Assembly (NCBI GenBank): GCA_014529675.2
Contig: CP076040.1
Span: 3,057,894 to 3,121,893, forward strand
Source of the DNA: Opitutia bacterium ISCC 52
GTDB lineage: Bacteria; Verrucomicrobiota; Verrucomicrobiia; Opitutales; UBA2995
Reading direction: 5' to 3'
Length of the DNA: 64,000 nt
A program made the position numbers and the translations under genes. The notes under the pieces were generated by a model, which worked only from the letters and a program-made list of their open reading frames with translations, made no database searches and had not been told where the DNA came from. Every line of letters begins with the position of its first letter. Within the stretch, counting starts at the first letter, position 1. Shown here piece by piece: positions 20,664 through 31,568 of this stretch.

Positions 20664-21800
20664 TTAGCGCCCAGAAATGCGCTTGAAGAGAATAATTCCC
20701 AGCACTTGAAAAGCAATATTGGGCACCCAGATGAGAAGGTCGGGTCTCAACTCCGGCGTCTTTTCCAGCCACTCTACGATCACCGTGGCAAAGTACCAAA
20801 CGAAGGCCAATCCAAGAGCTACGAGTATGTTGGCGTAATTTTCTCCACGCCCCACTTTGATTCCAAGGGGGATCGCCAAGAAGGCGAAAGCCAGCACCGA
20901 GTAGGCCATCGCAAAATTCTTCTGAACCTGGGTCTGCACTCGAACGACCTGCATCTTTTTTTCGTCAGGATCGATCTCTGGATCATTTTGAATGCGTTTC
21001 CGCTCTCTCAACAACTCATTAAAATTCAAGGCAGACAATTTGCGATTCACGGTGGAACGTCCGAGGAAACGATTCAGAGGGAGCTTGATCCCGGCCTTTT
21101 TGAAAGAACCCGCCATGAGCGGCTTGTCTAGGCCATCCGGATCTTTGGAATTCCTGTTTTCAGCATAGCCATCGTAAATGGTAAGCATCATGGCATCCTC
21201 TTCCTGGTCATAGTGAAACTCACCCCGCTGTGCCCGTACCAGTTGATTGACATTGCGGTTCTCATCCAATTCCCAAATCCAGAAGTCGCGCAACTCGGTT
21301 TCTGTTTCCTCTCCTATAAAGAGTACCCGGCGGGGAAATTCTCGGATGAAGGTTTTGGGCACGATGAGCCGCATCGGATCGTTACTGATCGCGTCTCGCA
21401 TCTGGGCACGGTTCTTGGCCTTGGAGTTCGGCGCATAGTAATTATTGATCATGGCCGAGCCAGCTACACCGACGACTGAAATCGCCAGGATAGGAGCGGC
21501 AATCCGCCAGATACCAATGCCTGCGCAGCGCATGGCCGTGATTTCGTTTTGAGCAGAGAGTTTGCCCAGAACCAAGAGAATCCCAGTAAGCATACCTAAA
21601 GGGAGGGCCCAAGAAACCACCAAAGGAATGAGGGTGACCAGCATGGTCAAGAATTGGCTCCAACTCAGATATCCCAAGCTCAAGAGAACTAAGACGTCCT
21701 TAACGACTCGTCCTGACAAAAGAACCAGCGTGAAAAGCGTCAGCGCCATGATACAGGATATGGATACCCGGCGGAATATATAAAAATTAAGCGTTTTCAC
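20664..21800 (-). CDS. LptF/LptG-family permease of the lipopolysaccharide exporter
   Basis: A 378-aa YjgP/YjgQ-family protein, one of the two membrane subunits that with LptB extract LPS from the inner membrane. It has three N-terminal hydrophobic segments, the family motif LSAQNEITAMRCAGIGIWRI, a periplasmic beta-rich middle (about residues 130-270), and three C-terminal membrane segments. Its pair partner is not adjacent, so I cannot decide between LptF and LptG. It supports a Gram-negative cell with LPS. Confidence 0.9.
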   Translation of the reverse strand: MKTLNFYIFRRVSISCIMALTLFTLVLLSGRVVKDVLVLLSLGYLSWSQFLTMLVTLIPLVVSWALPLGMLTGILLVLGKLSAQNEITAMRCAGIGIWRIAAPILAISVVGVAGSAMINNYYAPNSKAKNRAQMRDAISNDPMRLIVPKTFIREFPRRVLFIGEETETELRDFWIWELDENRNVNQLVRAQRGEFHYDQEEDAMMLTIYDGYAENRNSKDPDGLDKPLMAGSFKKAGIKLPLNRFLGRSTVNRKLSALNFNELLRERKRIQNDPEIDPDEKKMQVVRVQTQVQKNFAMAYSVLAFAFLAIPLGIKVGRGENYANILVALGLAFVWYFATVIVEWLEKTPELRPDLLIWVPNIAFQVLGIILFKRISGR

Positions 21801-21917
21801 CCTATCCTGTTGCGATCAGTCAGTTATTAACCAAATAGAACCCCACCAAAAACCACACTGCTTCAACTTGACAACGACAATCCACAACGGTTTCCACTTC
21901 TCGCTCTTTTCTAACCT

Positions 21918-23048
21918 ATGAAATACGAACCCAACCAGGAGCTCATCTACGGTCAAACACTGGAGGAGCTGGAAGCATTCGCCAAAGAAAGCGGGCAACC
22001 GAAATTTCGGGCGAAGCAGCTGACTGAGTGGCTTTATAAGAAAAGGGTCCAGTCTTGGGAGGAAATGAGCAATCTTCCGGCCAAGTGGCGAGAGCAACTC
22101 GAAGAGCAGTTCATCCTCAGCCCCGCCACCCCACTCTTCAACCAGCAGTCCCAAGATGTGACCAATAAAGTGCTGATGAAGCTGGGAGATGACACCATGA
22201 TCGAGACGGTATTGATCCGAGCTCCCATGGAAGGCGTGGGGCAGAAGTCCTCGCGCACCACCGTCTGTATTTCTACGCAAGTGGGCTGTGCCTATGGCTG
22301 CAAGTTTTGTGCATCGGGCCTCATGGGATGGAGACGAGACTTGTTGGCAGGAGAAATAGTGGCGCAGTTGATGCAGGTGTGCCAAATTGAGGACGGCCGA
22401 ACTGAGAGAGCTAAACCGGAAATACCCTCATTCGATAATATTGTGATTATGGGCATGGGAGAACCACTGGCCAACTACGACCACCTGATGAAAGCACTCC
22501 GGATTGTGAATGCTGATTGGGGTCTCAAGTTTGGTGCGCGCCGAATCACCGTATCGACGTCGGGACTTGTCCCTCAGATTAAAAAACTGGCGGAAGAGCC
22601 CATTCAATTTCGATTGGCTATCAGCTTGCATGGAGCCACCAATCATGTGCGCACCAAAATAATGCCAGTTAACAGGAAATACCCACTGGAAGAGCTGGTG
22701 CCAGCAGCCAAGACGTTTGCGAAAACACATGGTCGTATGCTCACCCTGGAGTACATCTTAATTCAGGAGGTCAATGATTCATTGGATCAAGCCACCGCGC
22801 TTGTGGAAATCGCCCGCCAACTTCACGCACACGTAAATTTGATTCCTTACAATCGGGTCGAAGGCCTGGACTGGAAACGACCAGGGCATATGCGGCAGAA
22901 CCGGTTTGGTGATATTTTGAAAAAAGCGAAGGTTTCCTACACCATCCGGAGGGAGAAAGGTCACGATATAGACGCGGCATGCGGTCAACTGCGCCTTAAA
23001 GAAGAAACCCCAGAAAACCTGGATGGAGAGCGGCTTTTCGAGAATTAA
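21918..23048 (+). CDS. rlmN: 23S rRNA (adenine2503-C2)/tRNA methyltransferase RlmN
   Basis: Radical SAM enzyme that methylates C2 of A2503 in 23S rRNA and A37 of some tRNAs. The 376-aa protein carries the cluster motif C124-x3-C128-x2-C131 in GCAYGCKFCASG. MGMGEPLANYDHLMKAL and RITVSTSGLVPQI are also family motifs. The C-terminal DAACGQL segment supplies the cysteine that takes part in the protein-radical mechanism. It is divergent from the lptF/lptG-type gene and precedes metF by 53 bases. Confidence 0.96.
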   Translation: MKYEPNQELIYGQTLEELEAFAKESGQPKFRAKQLTEWLYKKRVQSWEEMSNLPAKWREQLEEQFILSPATPLFNQQSQDVTNKVLMKLGDDTMIETVLIRAPMEGVGQKSSRTTVCISTQVGCAYGCKFCASGLMGWRRDLLAGEIVAQLMQVCQIEDGRTERAKPEIPSFDNIVIMGMGEPLANYDHLMKALRIVNADWGLKFGARRITVSTSGLVPQIKKLAEEPIQFRLAISLHGATNHVRTKIMPVNRKYPLEELVPAAKTFAKTHGRMLTLEYILIQEVNDSLDQATALVEIARQLHAHVNLIPYNRVEGLDWKRPGHMRQNRFGDILKKAKVSYTIRREKGHDIDAACGQLRLKEETPENLDGERLFEN

Positions 23049-23068
23049 GCCCTCAAAATACACTTTAC

Positions 23069-23098
23069 ATATCATCATATCATGATACGTTGATATAT
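23069..23098 (+). promoter_or_regulatory. Candidate operator in the metF leader
   Basis: An AT-rich repeat cluster just upstream of metF. It holds a perfect 10-bp palindrome TATCATGATA (23078-23087), an inverted repeat ATATCA-N8-TGATAT (23077-23096), and a direct repeat of ATATCAT. Such symmetry next to a methionine-cycle gene suggests a repressor site, for example for an ArsR-type regulator of the SahR kind, but the identity is a guess. No clear Shine-Dalgarno sequence separates it from the ATG. Confidence 0.4.
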
Positions 23099-23101
23099 TA
23101 A

Positions 23102-23983
23102 ATGAAAAGCCAGCCTATTTCAGCCCTTCTCCAATCGGGCAAACCGATAAAATCCCTCGAGTTCTTTCCTCCTAAGGACGAAAATGCCAGTCGGCGTCTA
23201 TTTTTAGCTGCCTCTCGCCTACAGGCATTCGCACCCGATTTTGTCTCGGTCACTTACGGAGCCGGTGGATCCACGCGTCACTTTACACAGGAGATCACCG
23301 CGCGCCTGCAAATTGAGTTGGGATGGCTCATGATGCCGCATCTCACCTGTGTAGGCTCTACCCGCGATGAATTGGGGGAGATTATTCAAGGATTTCACGA
23401 CGAAGGATTCCGCAACATCATGACGTTGCGTGGCGATCCGCCAAAGGGATCGAATAAATTTGTCGCGACTCAGGAGGGATTTCGATACGCGAGTGATCTA
23501 GTTGGATTCATTCGTGAAAACTTTCCCGATATCGGCATGGGCGTAGCCGGTTATCCCGAAAAACACCCAGAAGCTCCCTCGATGGAGGAAGATCTTAAAA
23601 ACCTGAAGTACAAGGTCGATCAAGGTGGAGATTTCATCACCACGCAGTTGTTTTACGACAACCAGCTTTATTTCGACTACGTGGATCGCCTTCGAGCCAT
23701 GGACATCACCGTTCCGGTTCTCCCTGGAATCCTTCCAGTATTAAGTATCGCTCAGGTCCAACGCTTCGGAACCGTATTGCCAGAAGCACTTACCAAGCAA
23801 TTGGAAGCGGCCGGTGAAGACAAAGCAGCTCAACGGGAAGTGGGAGTCGATTGGGCCACCGATCAAATTGCCGATCTTATCGATCGAGGTGCACCCGGTG
23901 TCCATCTCTACATTATGAACATGAGTAAGTCCGCCCTCGGAATTCTCGAGCGACTGCAAGCCAGAGGTTATTTCCTCGATTAA
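23102..23983 (+). CDS. metF: 5,10-methylenetetrahydrofolate reductase
   Basis: Reduces methylenetetrahydrofolate to 5-methyltetrahydrofolate for methionine synthesis, using FAD. The 293-aa TIM-barrel protein has the bacterial length. Motifs seen are LEFFPPKDENA (N-terminal FAD/NADH region), SVTYGAGGSTR, NIMTLRGDPPKG, GVAGYPEKHPEA and DFITTQLFYDNQLYFDYV. The start is the ATG directly after the palindromic repeat cluster. No methionine synthase gene is in the window. Confidence 0.95.
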   Translation: MKSQPISALLQSGKPIKSLEFFPPKDENASRRLFLAASRLQAFAPDFVSVTYGAGGSTRHFTQEITARLQIELGWLMMPHLTCVGSTRDELGEIIQGFHDEGFRNIMTLRGDPPKGSNKFVATQEGFRYASDLVGFIRENFPDIGMGVAGYPEKHPEAPSMEEDLKNLKYKVDQGGDFITTQLFYDNQLYFDYVDRLRAMDITVPVLPGILPVLSIAQVQRFGTVLPEALTKQLEAAGEDKAAQREVGVDWATDQIADLIDRGAPGVHLYIMNMSKSALGILERLQARGYFLD

Positions 23984-24083
23984 GCTGGATTCGCTAAATG
24001 GGTAGAGTGACCTTACCGTGAACCGCTCATTGAGTTCGGCTCTTCCACTGCATTCGGTCAGCTGGGCGACCTGACCCTAGCTA

Positions 24084-24476
24084 TCAGCCACCGGCGAAAA
24101 CCACCTGAAATCTCGCCTCTTCCAAAATACGTTTTACGGCGTCCCGGTTGTCTCCCTGGACTTCAAGATTACCACCTTTGATAGTTCCCCCGACTCCACA
24201 GGAACTCTTCATCTTTTTGAGTAGTTGCTCCCGTTCACGCATTTCAATATTTTGCATGCCGTTGACCACGGTTACGGTTTTGCCACCTCGACCGGCCTTC
24301 TCCCGTTTCACATCTACCCGACCTCGTGACTTCTTTTTCACTGCTGGAGTAGGAGCTGAGGAAACCGGTTCTGGCTCAGGAGCGGAGCGGAGACCGTCTG
24401 ATGAGAGTGCGTCGAAGGGATTTTGTCCCAAGGAATCACCTCCACTGGTCGACATGCGTTCTTTTCTTTTGCCCAT
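24084..24476 (-). CDS. SUI1/eIF1-type translation factor (YciH-like)
   Basis: A 130-aa protein whose C-terminal 75 residues form a SUI1 domain: GRGGKTVTVVNGMQNIE, LLKKMKSSCGVGGTIKGGNLEVQGD and VKRILEEARFQVVFAGG. The N-terminal 55 residues are low-complexity (Ser, Pro, Glu). Bacterial YciH-type proteins resemble eIF1 and are thought to influence initiation fidelity. It lies 10 bases downstream of a small conserved-looking gene in the same direction. Confidence 0.88.
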   Translation of the reverse strand: MGKRKERMSTSGGDSLGQNPFDALSSDGLRSAPEPEPVSSAPTPAVKKKSRGRVDVKREKAGRGGKTVTVVNGMQNIEMREREQLLKKMKSSCGVGGTIKGGNLEVQGDNRDAVKRILEEARFQVVFAGG

Positions 24477-24486
24477 TGCTCAGACG

Positions 24487-24693
24487 TTACTCGGGTTGAC
24501 CTTCAATAAATGCCAGTGCCTTTTGATAGCTTCGATTTTCGAGGTAGTGATTCAAGTGACCTTTAATGTCTGAAGCGCGCTCCTTATGGAGGGTATCCAG
24601 AGCCAAGGTCGCGTTAAGGATTCCTTCTGAGTCAGCATTTTCAGTCGCTGATAAAAGATCCCTAATATGGGAGGCAATTTCTTCTTCGATCAT
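24487..24693 (-). CDS. Small hypothetical helical protein
   Basis: A 68-aa acidic, mostly helical protein that I do not recognise. It is taken as real because it has an ATG start, its stop is 10 bases before the SUI1-type gene start in the same direction, and no competing gene overlaps it. No signal peptide, cysteine cluster or membrane segment is present. It may be expressed together with the SUI1-type factor. Confidence 0.6.
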   Translation of the reverse strand: MIEEEIASHIRDLLSATENADSEGILNATLALDTLHKERASDIKGHLNHYLENRSYQKALAFIEGQPE

Positions 24694-24821
24694 TATCTCT
24701 AATTATCTGATGTGGGTATTAATGAATCGAATCTTATATCCGAGCCATTAATGGAGGTGGGCTTGCAGGGTCACTCCCTTCTACATAGCTTTCAAACCTT
24801 TTTATCTCCGTTTCTATAGAA

Positions 24822-27575
24822 ATGAAAACACCGACCTTTGCGACGCAGTGGAATGCCGAGCTCATAGAACAATATTACCAGGATTGGCAAAAGGATGCCA
24901 ATTCCGTGGATTCGCATTGGCAGGCCTTCTTTGAAGGGTTCGAGCTGGGTGAAAATCGTGCTCCAAGCACGGCCAACACAGGGAATAACCAGCAGGGGGT
25001 CAAACAGACCAATGTCGACAGTTTGATCTACGCGTATCGTTCGCTGGGCCACACTCTGGCCAATTTGGATCCTTTAGGGCGCCCGAGGGATGACCAACCG
25101 CGATTGGATATCGAACATTTCGATCTCACCGAAGCAGATTTAGAGGACACATTCCAGACCGGCCACTTGCTCAAACAACAAACGATGAAGCTCAAGGACA
25201 TCATCGCCCTGCTGAAGCGCATCTATTGCGGATCAATCGGAGTCGAGTATGTTCACATTCAAGAGACAGAAGTTCGCCGCTGGATACAGAATCGGATAGA
25301 ACCTTCCGAAAATACGCCGCAATTCGATAACGAGAAAAAAATCCGCATCCTTACCAAGATTCTCGAAGCCGAAACGTTCGAACAATTTCTCCATACTCGG
25401 TATTTAGGACAAAAGCGTTTCTCGCTTGAAGGAGCTGAAACGTTGATCGCTGCCTTGGACGGCATCATCCAACATGCCCCGGAAGCAGGTGTTGAGGAGG
25501 CAGTAGTGGGCATGGCTCATAGAGGACGCCTAAACGTATTGGCGAATATCCTACGAAAGTCCTATGAATTTGTATTTCAGGAGTTCTCCGAGAACTACAT
25601 GCCCAACACGGCATTTGGAGATGGAGATGTGAAATACCACCTCGGATTTCACTCCATGATCACTACCAATGCCGGGCCACAAGTCGAGCTACAGATCGCT
25701 GCCAATCCCAGCCACCTGGAAGCGGTGGATCCGGTCGTGCAAGGAAAAGTCAGAGCAAGACAACGGATTCGTGGAGATAAAGAAAGAAGGCGAGTATTGC
25801 CAATCTTGATACACGGAGATGCGGCATTTGCCGGACAAGGAGTGGTGGCAGAGACCTTAAATTTCTCACAATTGCAAGGCTATCGCACTGGAGGAACCGT
25901 TCACATCATTGTGAATAACCAGATTGGCTTCACCACACTACCACACGATGCACGTTCCAGTCAGTATGCCACTGATGTAGCGAAGATGATCGAGGCTCCT
26001 ATCTTCCATGTAAATGGAGACGACCCACTTTCAGTTGTGATGATCACAGAGCTCGCTCTTGAATTTCGACAGAAGTTTCAAAGAGACGTGGTGATTGATA
26101 TGTATTGCTATCGCAAACAAGGACACAACGAGACGGATGAACCAGCGTTTACCCAACCCACACTCTACAAAGAGATCCGCAACCATAAGAGTATTTCTCA
26201 AATCCTATCGGAGCAACTGGTAGAAGCAGGTACGTTGAACCGGGAAACATATCAACAGATTGAGAAAAAATTTAAGGCAACGCTGGAGGCCGCATTCACA
26301 TCCGTTAAGAGCAAACAGGAAAAACTGGAGCAGGATCCAGATAAGGAAGCTGAGCTGAACGCGATGAAGTCGGAACGCAAACGGCTGAAGCAACAAGGTA
26401 CGCACTACTCTTTTGATCCGATAACGACAGCCGTAGATCGAAACCTATTAGAGAAAGTCATCACTAAACTCACGACGACTCCAGACGGCTTCAACGCCAA
26501 CCCTAAGATCAAGCGCCTCATAGCCGGCCGTAAAAAAGCCTTCGACGATAACCTGCCGATTGATTGGGCTTATGCCGAATCGCTCGCCTTTGGAACCTTA
26601 CTAGCGGAGGGCACTCCGGTTCGTTTGAGTGGACAGGACTCGCGCCGCGGAACGTTCAGCCAACGGCATTCGGTATTCTACGACATCCAGGATCGAGACC
26701 GCTACATCCCGCTTAAGAACATCGACGATGAGCAGGCACAATTCTGCGTTTACAACTCAACGCTCTCCGAAGCAGCCATACTCGGATTCGATTATGGTTA
26801 CTCCTTGGATTACCCAAAGATGCTTTGTCTCTGGGAGGCACAATTTGGTGATTTTGTGAACGGTGCCCAGGTCATCATCGACCAGTTTATTTCAAGCAGT
26901 GAAACCAAGTGGCAACGAATATCCGGAATCGTGATGCTTCTGCCTCACGGCTACGAAGGACAGGGTCCGGAACACTCCTCAGCGCGCCTTGAACGCTTTC
27001 TTCAAGCCTGTGCGGAAAATAATATCCAGGTCTGCAACCTGTCCACACCGGCTCAATATTTCCATGTTCTCCGCAGACAAATGCGACGCGACTTTCGCAA
27101 ACCGCTGGTGATCATGGCTCCAAAAAGTATGCTGCGAAATAAAGATGCGGTAAGCCCATTCAGCGAATTAGAGACCGGGCGATTCCATGAAATAATGGAA
27201 GACGATGAAGCCCCCAAGAAACCAAAGCGCATCGTTCTTTGTTCAGGCAAGGTGTATTGGGATCTATACAATCATCGCAAAGATAACGCCATCGACGACA
27301 CCGTAATTCTGCGAGTGGAACAACTATACCCATTGAATAAGGAACGGTTGAAAGAACTGGCCGACAAGCATAGTGATGCGTCGTCTATCGTTTGGTGTCA
27401 GGAAGAGCCTCAAAACATGGGAGCCTGGACCTTCATTGCGCCTCGACTGGAAACCTTATTTGGGAAAACGCCAGCTTATGCCGGACGAAGCAGCAGTGCC
27501 AGTACCGCGGTAGGTTCCTTGGCACTTCATAAATACGAACAAAGCGAACTCATTTCCCAAGCATTCAGCCTTTAA
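24822..27575 (+). CDS. sucA: 2-Oxoglutarate dehydrogenase E1 component
   Basis: Thiamine-diphosphate-dependent decarboxylase of the TCA cycle; transfers the succinyl group to the lipoyl domain of E2. The 917-aa protein has the typical SucA layout. It includes the short N-terminal E2-binding helix ([17 protein letters not shown]), the ThDP-binding [16 protein letters not shown] with [19 protein letters not shown], and the pyrimidine-domain segment [20 protein letters not shown]. First gene of the sucA-sucB-lpd operon, with 18 bases before sucB. The promoter should lie in the 128-base gap shared with the divergent small gene. Confidence 0.97.
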   Translation: MKTPTFATQWNAELIEQYYQDWQKDANSVDSHWQAFFEGFELGENRAPSTANTGNNQQGVKQTNVDSLIYAYRSLGHTLANLDPLGRPRDDQPRLDIEHFDLTEADLEDTFQTGHLLKQQTMKLKDIIALLKRIYCGSIGVEYVHIQETEVRRWIQNRIEPSENTPQFDNEKKIRILTKILEAETFEQFLHTRYLGQKRFSLEGAETLIAALDGIIQHAPEAGVEEAVVGMAHRGRLNVLANILRKSYEFVFQEFSENYMPNTAFGDGDVKYHLGFHSMITTNAGPQVELQIAANPSHLEAVDPVVQGKVRARQRIRGDKERRRVLPILIHGDAAFAGQGVVAETLNFSQLQGYRTGGTVHIIVNNQIGFTTLPHDARSSQYATDVAKMIEAPIFHVNGDDPLSVVMITELALEFRQKFQRDVVIDMYCYRKQGHNETDEPAFTQPTLYKEIRNHKSISQILSEQLVEAGTLNRETYQQIEKKFKATLEAAFTSVKSKQEKLEQDPDKEAELNAMKSERKRLKQQGTHYSFDPITTAVDRNLLEKVITKLTTTPDGFNANPKIKRLIAGRKKAFDDNLPIDWAYAESLAFGTLLAEGTPVRLSGQDSRRGTFSQRHSVFYDIQDRDRYIPLKNIDDEQAQFCVYNSTLSEAAILGFDYGYSLDYPKMLCLWEAQFGDFVNGAQVIIDQFISSSETKWQRISGIVMLLPHGYEGQGPEHSSARLERFLQACAENNIQVCNLSTPAQYFHVLRRQMRRDFRKPLVIMAPKSMLRNKDAVSPFSELETGRFHEIMEDDEAPKKPKRIVLCSGKVYWDLYNHRKDNAIDDTVILRVEQLYPLNKERLKELADKHSDASSIVWCQEEPQNMGAWTFIAPRLETLFGKTPAYAGRSSSASTAVGSLALHKYEQSELISQAFSL

Positions 27576-27593
27576 AAAGAAACCGAATTTATT

Positions 27594-28781
27594 ATGGCCA
27601 CAGAAGTAAAAGTTCCACCCGTTGGAGAATCGATCAGCTCAGGTATCCTGGCTGTCTGGCATGTCAAAGAAGGTGATCACGTCAAACGAGACCAATTACT
27701 GTTTGAGTTAGAAACCGACAAGATTACATCAGAAGGCTTGGCGGAAGTAAGCGGTATTATTTCCATCAAGACAGAGGAAGGTGAAGAAGTAGATATAGGC
27801 CAGGTGGTAGCGGTCATCGAAGAATCAGAAGCGGAGGACGAAGGAGAAACTGAAGCGCCTGAACCTACCACGACGTCCGAAACTGCAGCCCAAGCTGAGG
27901 CACAAGAAGATGCACCCGTTTCACCTGCTGTTCGACGAATAGCTGCAGAAACAGGGGTCGACCCAGCCAATATTGAAGGCTCTGGAAAAGGAGGCCGTGT
28001 CACCAAAGGCGACATGCTCGAAGCCAGCGCGGACTCTACTGAAAAACAAGAAGCACCGGCAGCAGCTCCTACGCAAAACCTAGAAAGAACTTCGCGGAAA
28101 AAAATGTCGGGACTGCGCAGCAAAATTGCTGATCGACTAGTCCAAGCACAACAGGAAGCGGCTATACTCACGACCTTCAACGAAGTTGATATGAGTGCGG
28201 TCATGCAGTTGAGAAAACAGCATCAGGAAAAGTTTGTAGCCAAGTACGGTCATAAACTCGGTTTCATGTCTTTTTTCGTTAAAGCGGTTGTGATTGCCTT
28301 GAAGGAAGTCCCCGGGGTAAATGCCCAGATAGACGGAAACGAGATCGTCACCAACCACTACTACGACATCGGTATCGCGGTTGGGACTGAAAAAGGTCTG
28401 ATTGTTCCGGTCGTGAGAGATTGCGACAAAAAATCATTCTCAGGTATCGAGGCAGACATCCTTCAATATGCCGGTAAAGCGCGCGATGGAAAACTGGCCA
28501 TTGAAGATCTTCAAGGTGGCGTATTTACAATCACTAACGGCGGTATTTATGGCTCCATGTTATCAACTCCCATTTTGAATCGACCGCAAAGTGGAATCCT
28601 CGGAATGCATTCCATCCAGGAGCGCCCCATGGCTGTTAATGGTGAAGTCGTTATAAAGCCGATGATGTATTTGGCGCTCTCATACGACCACCGCTTGGTC
28701 GATGGAAAAGAAGCCGTTACCTTCCTTATTAAAGTGAAGGAAGCGATTGAAGATCCCACCACACTCCTTTTCGAAATTTAG
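27594..28781 (+). CDS. sucB: Dihydrolipoyllysine-residue succinyltransferase (E2)
   Basis: Core of the 2-oxoglutarate dehydrogenase complex; moves succinyl groups to CoA. The 395-aa protein has one lipoyl domain (residues 1-75, lipoyl lysine in ELETDKIT), an Ala/Glu/Pro-rich linker, a peripheral-subunit-binding domain ([20 protein letters not shown]) and a catalytic domain ending with the active-site motif [13 protein letters not shown]. It sits between sucA and lpd, with 2 bases separating it from lpd. Confidence 0.97.
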   Translation: MATEVKVPPVGESISSGILAVWHVKEGDHVKRDQLLFELETDKITSEGLAEVSGIISIKTEEGEEVDIGQVVAVIEESEAEDEGETEAPEPTTTSETAAQAEAQEDAPVSPAVRRIAAETGVDPANIEGSGKGGRVTKGDMLEASADSTEKQEAPAAAPTQNLERTSRKKMSGLRSKIADRLVQAQQEAAILTTFNEVDMSAVMQLRKQHQEKFVAKYGHKLGFMSFFVKAVVIALKEVPGVNAQIDGNEIVTNHYYDIGIAVGTEKGLIVPVVRDCDKKSFSGIEADILQYAGKARDGKLAIEDLQGGVFTITNGGIYGSMLSTPILNRPQSGILGMHSIQERPMAVNGEVVIKPMMYLALSYDHRLVDGKEAVTFLIKVKEAIEDPTTLLFEI

Positions 28782-28783
28782 TT

Positions 28784-30184
28784 ATGAGCGCAGACAATTT
28801 TGATGTCGTAGTCATTGGGTCAGGCCCTGGCGGTTATGTCGCAGCCATAAGAGCGTCTCAATTAGGCTTGAAAACGGCCTTGATTGAAAAAGGAAATCCA
28901 GGAGGCACTTGCCTGAATGTCGGCTGCATTCCAAGCAAGGCGTTACTGCACTCAACCGAGATGCTTCATTTCACAAAAGACAAAGCCGCCAATCATGGGA
29001 TTCAAGTGGACGGTGTTTCTGTGGATCTGAGCCAGCTCATGAAACGCAAAGACACCGTGGTGAATACGCTCAAGGGTGGCGTAGAAATGCTCGTCATTAA
29101 AAAGGGAGGCACGATCTTTAAAGGATTGGGTGTTATCCAATCTCCTAATACCGTATTGGTAAAACAGGAGGACGGTGAAACAACGCTTCAGACAAAGCAC
29201 ATAATTATAGCAACCGGCTCGACGCCGATCGAGCTCCCCTTCCTCCCATACGATAGTGAAAAAATCGTTTCGAGTGATCAGGCGATCGCGTTTGATTCAA
29301 TTCCAGAAAAATTGGCGGTGATTGGTGCGAGTGCCATCGGGCTCGAACTGGGCTCGGTATGGGCACGCCTCGGATCTGAAGTGACCATCGTTGAATACTT
29401 GCCAAAAATTGCTCCTGGATTTGACGACGACCTACGCAAACTCTCTGAACGCGTATTTAAACGACAAGGACTTAAATTTCTTACCGCCACAAAAGTAACG
29501 AGCGCAGATACCTCCGAGGACAAAGTCGTTCTAAAAGCCCAGAGAAAAGGAAAAGAAGTCAGCATTGAAGCAGACAAAGTCCTCGTAGCGGTAGGCAGAA
29601 AACCCAACACCCTGAACACTGGCGTTGAAGAAGCTGGAGTGAAGACGGATGAAAAGGGACGCATTGAAATCGATCATCACTTTCAATCCAACATACCGGG
29701 TATCTATGCAATTGGGGACGTCGTTGCCGGCCCCATGCTCGCACACAAGGCAGAAGAAGAAGGCGTCGCAGTTGCCGAAATCATCGCTGGCAAAGCGGGT
29801 CACGTTAATTACGACGTGATTCCTGGAGTCATCTACACTGACCCGGAAATCGCTTCGGTTGGCATAACAGAGCAACAAGCACAGGAATCCGGAATTGAAG
29901 TGAATACCGGCAAGTTCAATTTATCTGCCAATGGACGTGCCATAGCATCGGACGTAACAGAAGGCATGGTAAAAGTCATTGCCGATGCAAAAAGCGATAA
30001 GCTTCTTGGCGTGCAGATTCTCGCCCACAACGCATCTGAGCTCATTGCAGCCGCAGTGACGCACATGGAATATGGGGGAAGCGCGGAGGATTTAGCTCGA
30101 ACCATTCATGCTCACCCTACGCTATCGGAATCACTCAAAGAAGCAGCCCTCTCAGCCGATGGGCGGGGAATTCATAGCATTTAA
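28784..30184 (+). CDS. lpd: Dihydrolipoyl dehydrogenase (E3)
   Basis: FAD enzyme that reoxidises the dihydrolipoyl groups and makes NADH. The 466-aa protein has the FAD motif [10 protein letters not shown], the redox disulfide C43/C48 in [16 protein letters not shown], the second FAD motif [20 protein letters not shown], and the C-terminal active-site [13 protein letters not shown] with the catalytic His-Glu pair. Its position after sucB makes it the dedicated E3 of this complex, though E3 is often shared with pyruvate dehydrogenase and the glycine cleavage system. Confidence 0.97.
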   Translation: MSADNFDVVVIGSGPGGYVAAIRASQLGLKTALIEKGNPGGTCLNVGCIPSKALLHSTEMLHFTKDKAANHGIQVDGVSVDLSQLMKRKDTVVNTLKGGVEMLVIKKGGTIFKGLGVIQSPNTVLVKQEDGETTLQTKHIIIATGSTPIELPFLPYDSEKIVSSDQAIAFDSIPEKLAVIGASAIGLELGSVWARLGSEVTIVEYLPKIAPGFDDDLRKLSERVFKRQGLKFLTATKVTSADTSEDKVVLKAQRKGKEVSIEADKVLVAVGRKPNTLNTGVEEAGVKTDEKGRIEIDHHFQSNIPGIYAIGDVVAGPMLAHKAEEEGVAVAEIIAGKAGHVNYDVIPGVIYTDPEIASVGITEQQAQESGIEVNTGKFNLSANGRAIASDVTEGMVKVIADAKSDKLLGVQILAHNASELIAAAVTHMEYGGSAEDLARTIHAHPTLSESLKEAALSADGRGIHSI

Positions 30185-30272
30185 AACAGATACCGATGGG
30201 TGTTGATTTGCCGAACCAAGATTTTGGATAGAGCCAAATTCCGAAGTCAGGGGCAACCCCTCTGGAAACCAA

Positions 30273-31529
30273 CTAGGCTTCGTAACGCTTGAATACGAGC
30301 GATCCGTTATGGCCGCCAAACCCAAGATTGTTACTCATGGCTACCCGAACATCTAACGTTTCTTTGGTGTTGGGGGTGTAGTCGAGGTCGCACTCCGGAT
30401 CTTGATCGTCCAAGTTAATCGTAGGTGGAATTTCCCCAGTCATAATTGATTTCACACAAGCAACTGCTTCAATCCCTCCCGCAGCACCCAACAAGTGTCC
30501 GGTCATTGATTTGGTGGAACTGATCGCAACTTTCTTAGCGTGATCACCCAGGCAATTTTTAATCGATTGAGTCTCAATCTTGTCGTTGTAGGGAGTAGAA
30601 GTGCCATGAGCATTTACATAGTCTACTTCTTCCGGAGCAATTCCAGCATCCTTCAATGCGATACGCATCGCATTCTCCAAACCTTCACCTGAAGTATCAG
30701 GAGCTGTAATATGATAAGCATCACAAGTGCCCCCGTATCCGGAAATCTCACACAAAATATTGGCTCCACGGTTTAGAGCGTGCTCCAATGATTCAATCAC
30801 AATCACGCCAGCTCCCTCACCCATGACAAATCCATCACGGCCAGCATTGAAAGGTTGGCTCGCTTTCTGAGGATTATCATTCTGAGTACTCATGGCCTTC
30901 ATCTGACAAAAGCCCGCATAAGCCAACTTTGTGACACTGGCTTCACTGCCCCCAGCGACCATCACATCGGCATCACCATAACGTATATGTCGTAGTGCTT
31001 CTCCAATGGAATTGGTTCCTGTTGTGCAGGCACTGACGATTCCGAAGTTGGGTCCTTTTGCGCCAAGATCGATCGCAACCTTACCGCAACCCATGTTCGC
31101 AATGAGCATAGGAATCATAAATGGAGAAACTCTACGAGGCCCACGGTCGAAAAGGGTAAACGATTGTTTCTCAATCGTGTCCATCCCTCCGATTCCAGAA
31201 CCCACGAAGACACCTACACGGTAAGGATCTTCCTGGCTGATATCGATGCCGGAATCCTTAAAGGCTTCCAAAGCAGCATAGAGTGCAAATTGAGTATATC
31301 GATCGTTACGGCGGGACTCTTTTATGTCCATGACCCTGGTCGGGTCCCAATCTTGTATCTCCGCCCCAATCTTACAGGGGTAATCGGTGGTATCAAATGC
31401 CTTAACCGAATCGATCCCACTGACTCCATTCAACAGATTGTCGTAAAAGGCATCCGGAGTGTCACCCAAAGATGTGAGTACACCCATACCGGTAACAACG
31501 ACCCGTCTGTCATTTAGGAAGCTAGTCAT
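30273..31529 (-). CDS. fabF: Beta-ketoacyl-ACP synthase II
   Basis: Elongates acyl-ACP with malonyl-ACP in fatty acid synthesis. The 418-aa protein has the KAS II length and complete triad: Cys in GIVSACTTGTNSIG, His in NAHGTSTPYND, and His in STKSMTGHLLGAAGGIE. GREGFVMGEGAG-like and GFGGHNGSLVFKRY segments are present. Third gene of the fabG-acpP-fabF operon, 39 bases after acpP. Confidence 0.97.
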   Translation of the reverse strand: MTSFLNDRRVVVTGMGVLTSLGDTPDAFYDNLLNGVSGIDSVKAFDTTDYPCKIGAEIQDWDPTRVMDIKESRRNDRYTQFALYAALEAFKDSGIDISQEDPYRVGVFVGSGIGGMDTIEKQSFTLFDRGPRRVSPFMIPMLIANMGCGKVAIDLGAKGPNFGIVSACTTGTNSIGEALRHIRYGDADVMVAGGSEASVTKLAYAGFCQMKAMSTQNDNPQKASQPFNAGRDGFVMGEGAGVIVIESLEHALNRGANILCEISGYGGTCDAYHITAPDTSGEGLENAMRIALKDAGIAPEEVDYVNAHGTSTPYNDKIETQSIKNCLGDHAKKVAISSTKSMTGHLLGAAGGIEAVACVKSIMTGEIPPTINLDDQDPECDLDYTPNTKETLDVRVAMSNNLGFGGHNGSLVFKRYEA

Positions 31530-31568
31530 AGAAAGATGAGTAGTACGCGTGACTACTCAAAGGTTGAG

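Noticed and set aside
20587-20799. 71-codon N-terminal extension of SMC
   Set aside because: SMC proteins begin at MYLKEVRINGF; the upstream part has no family match and reaches into the lptF/lptG-type gene end.
21816-22385. 189-codon open frame opposite rlmN
   Set aside because: Overlaps the rlmN start and radical SAM motif region; no recognisable protein family.
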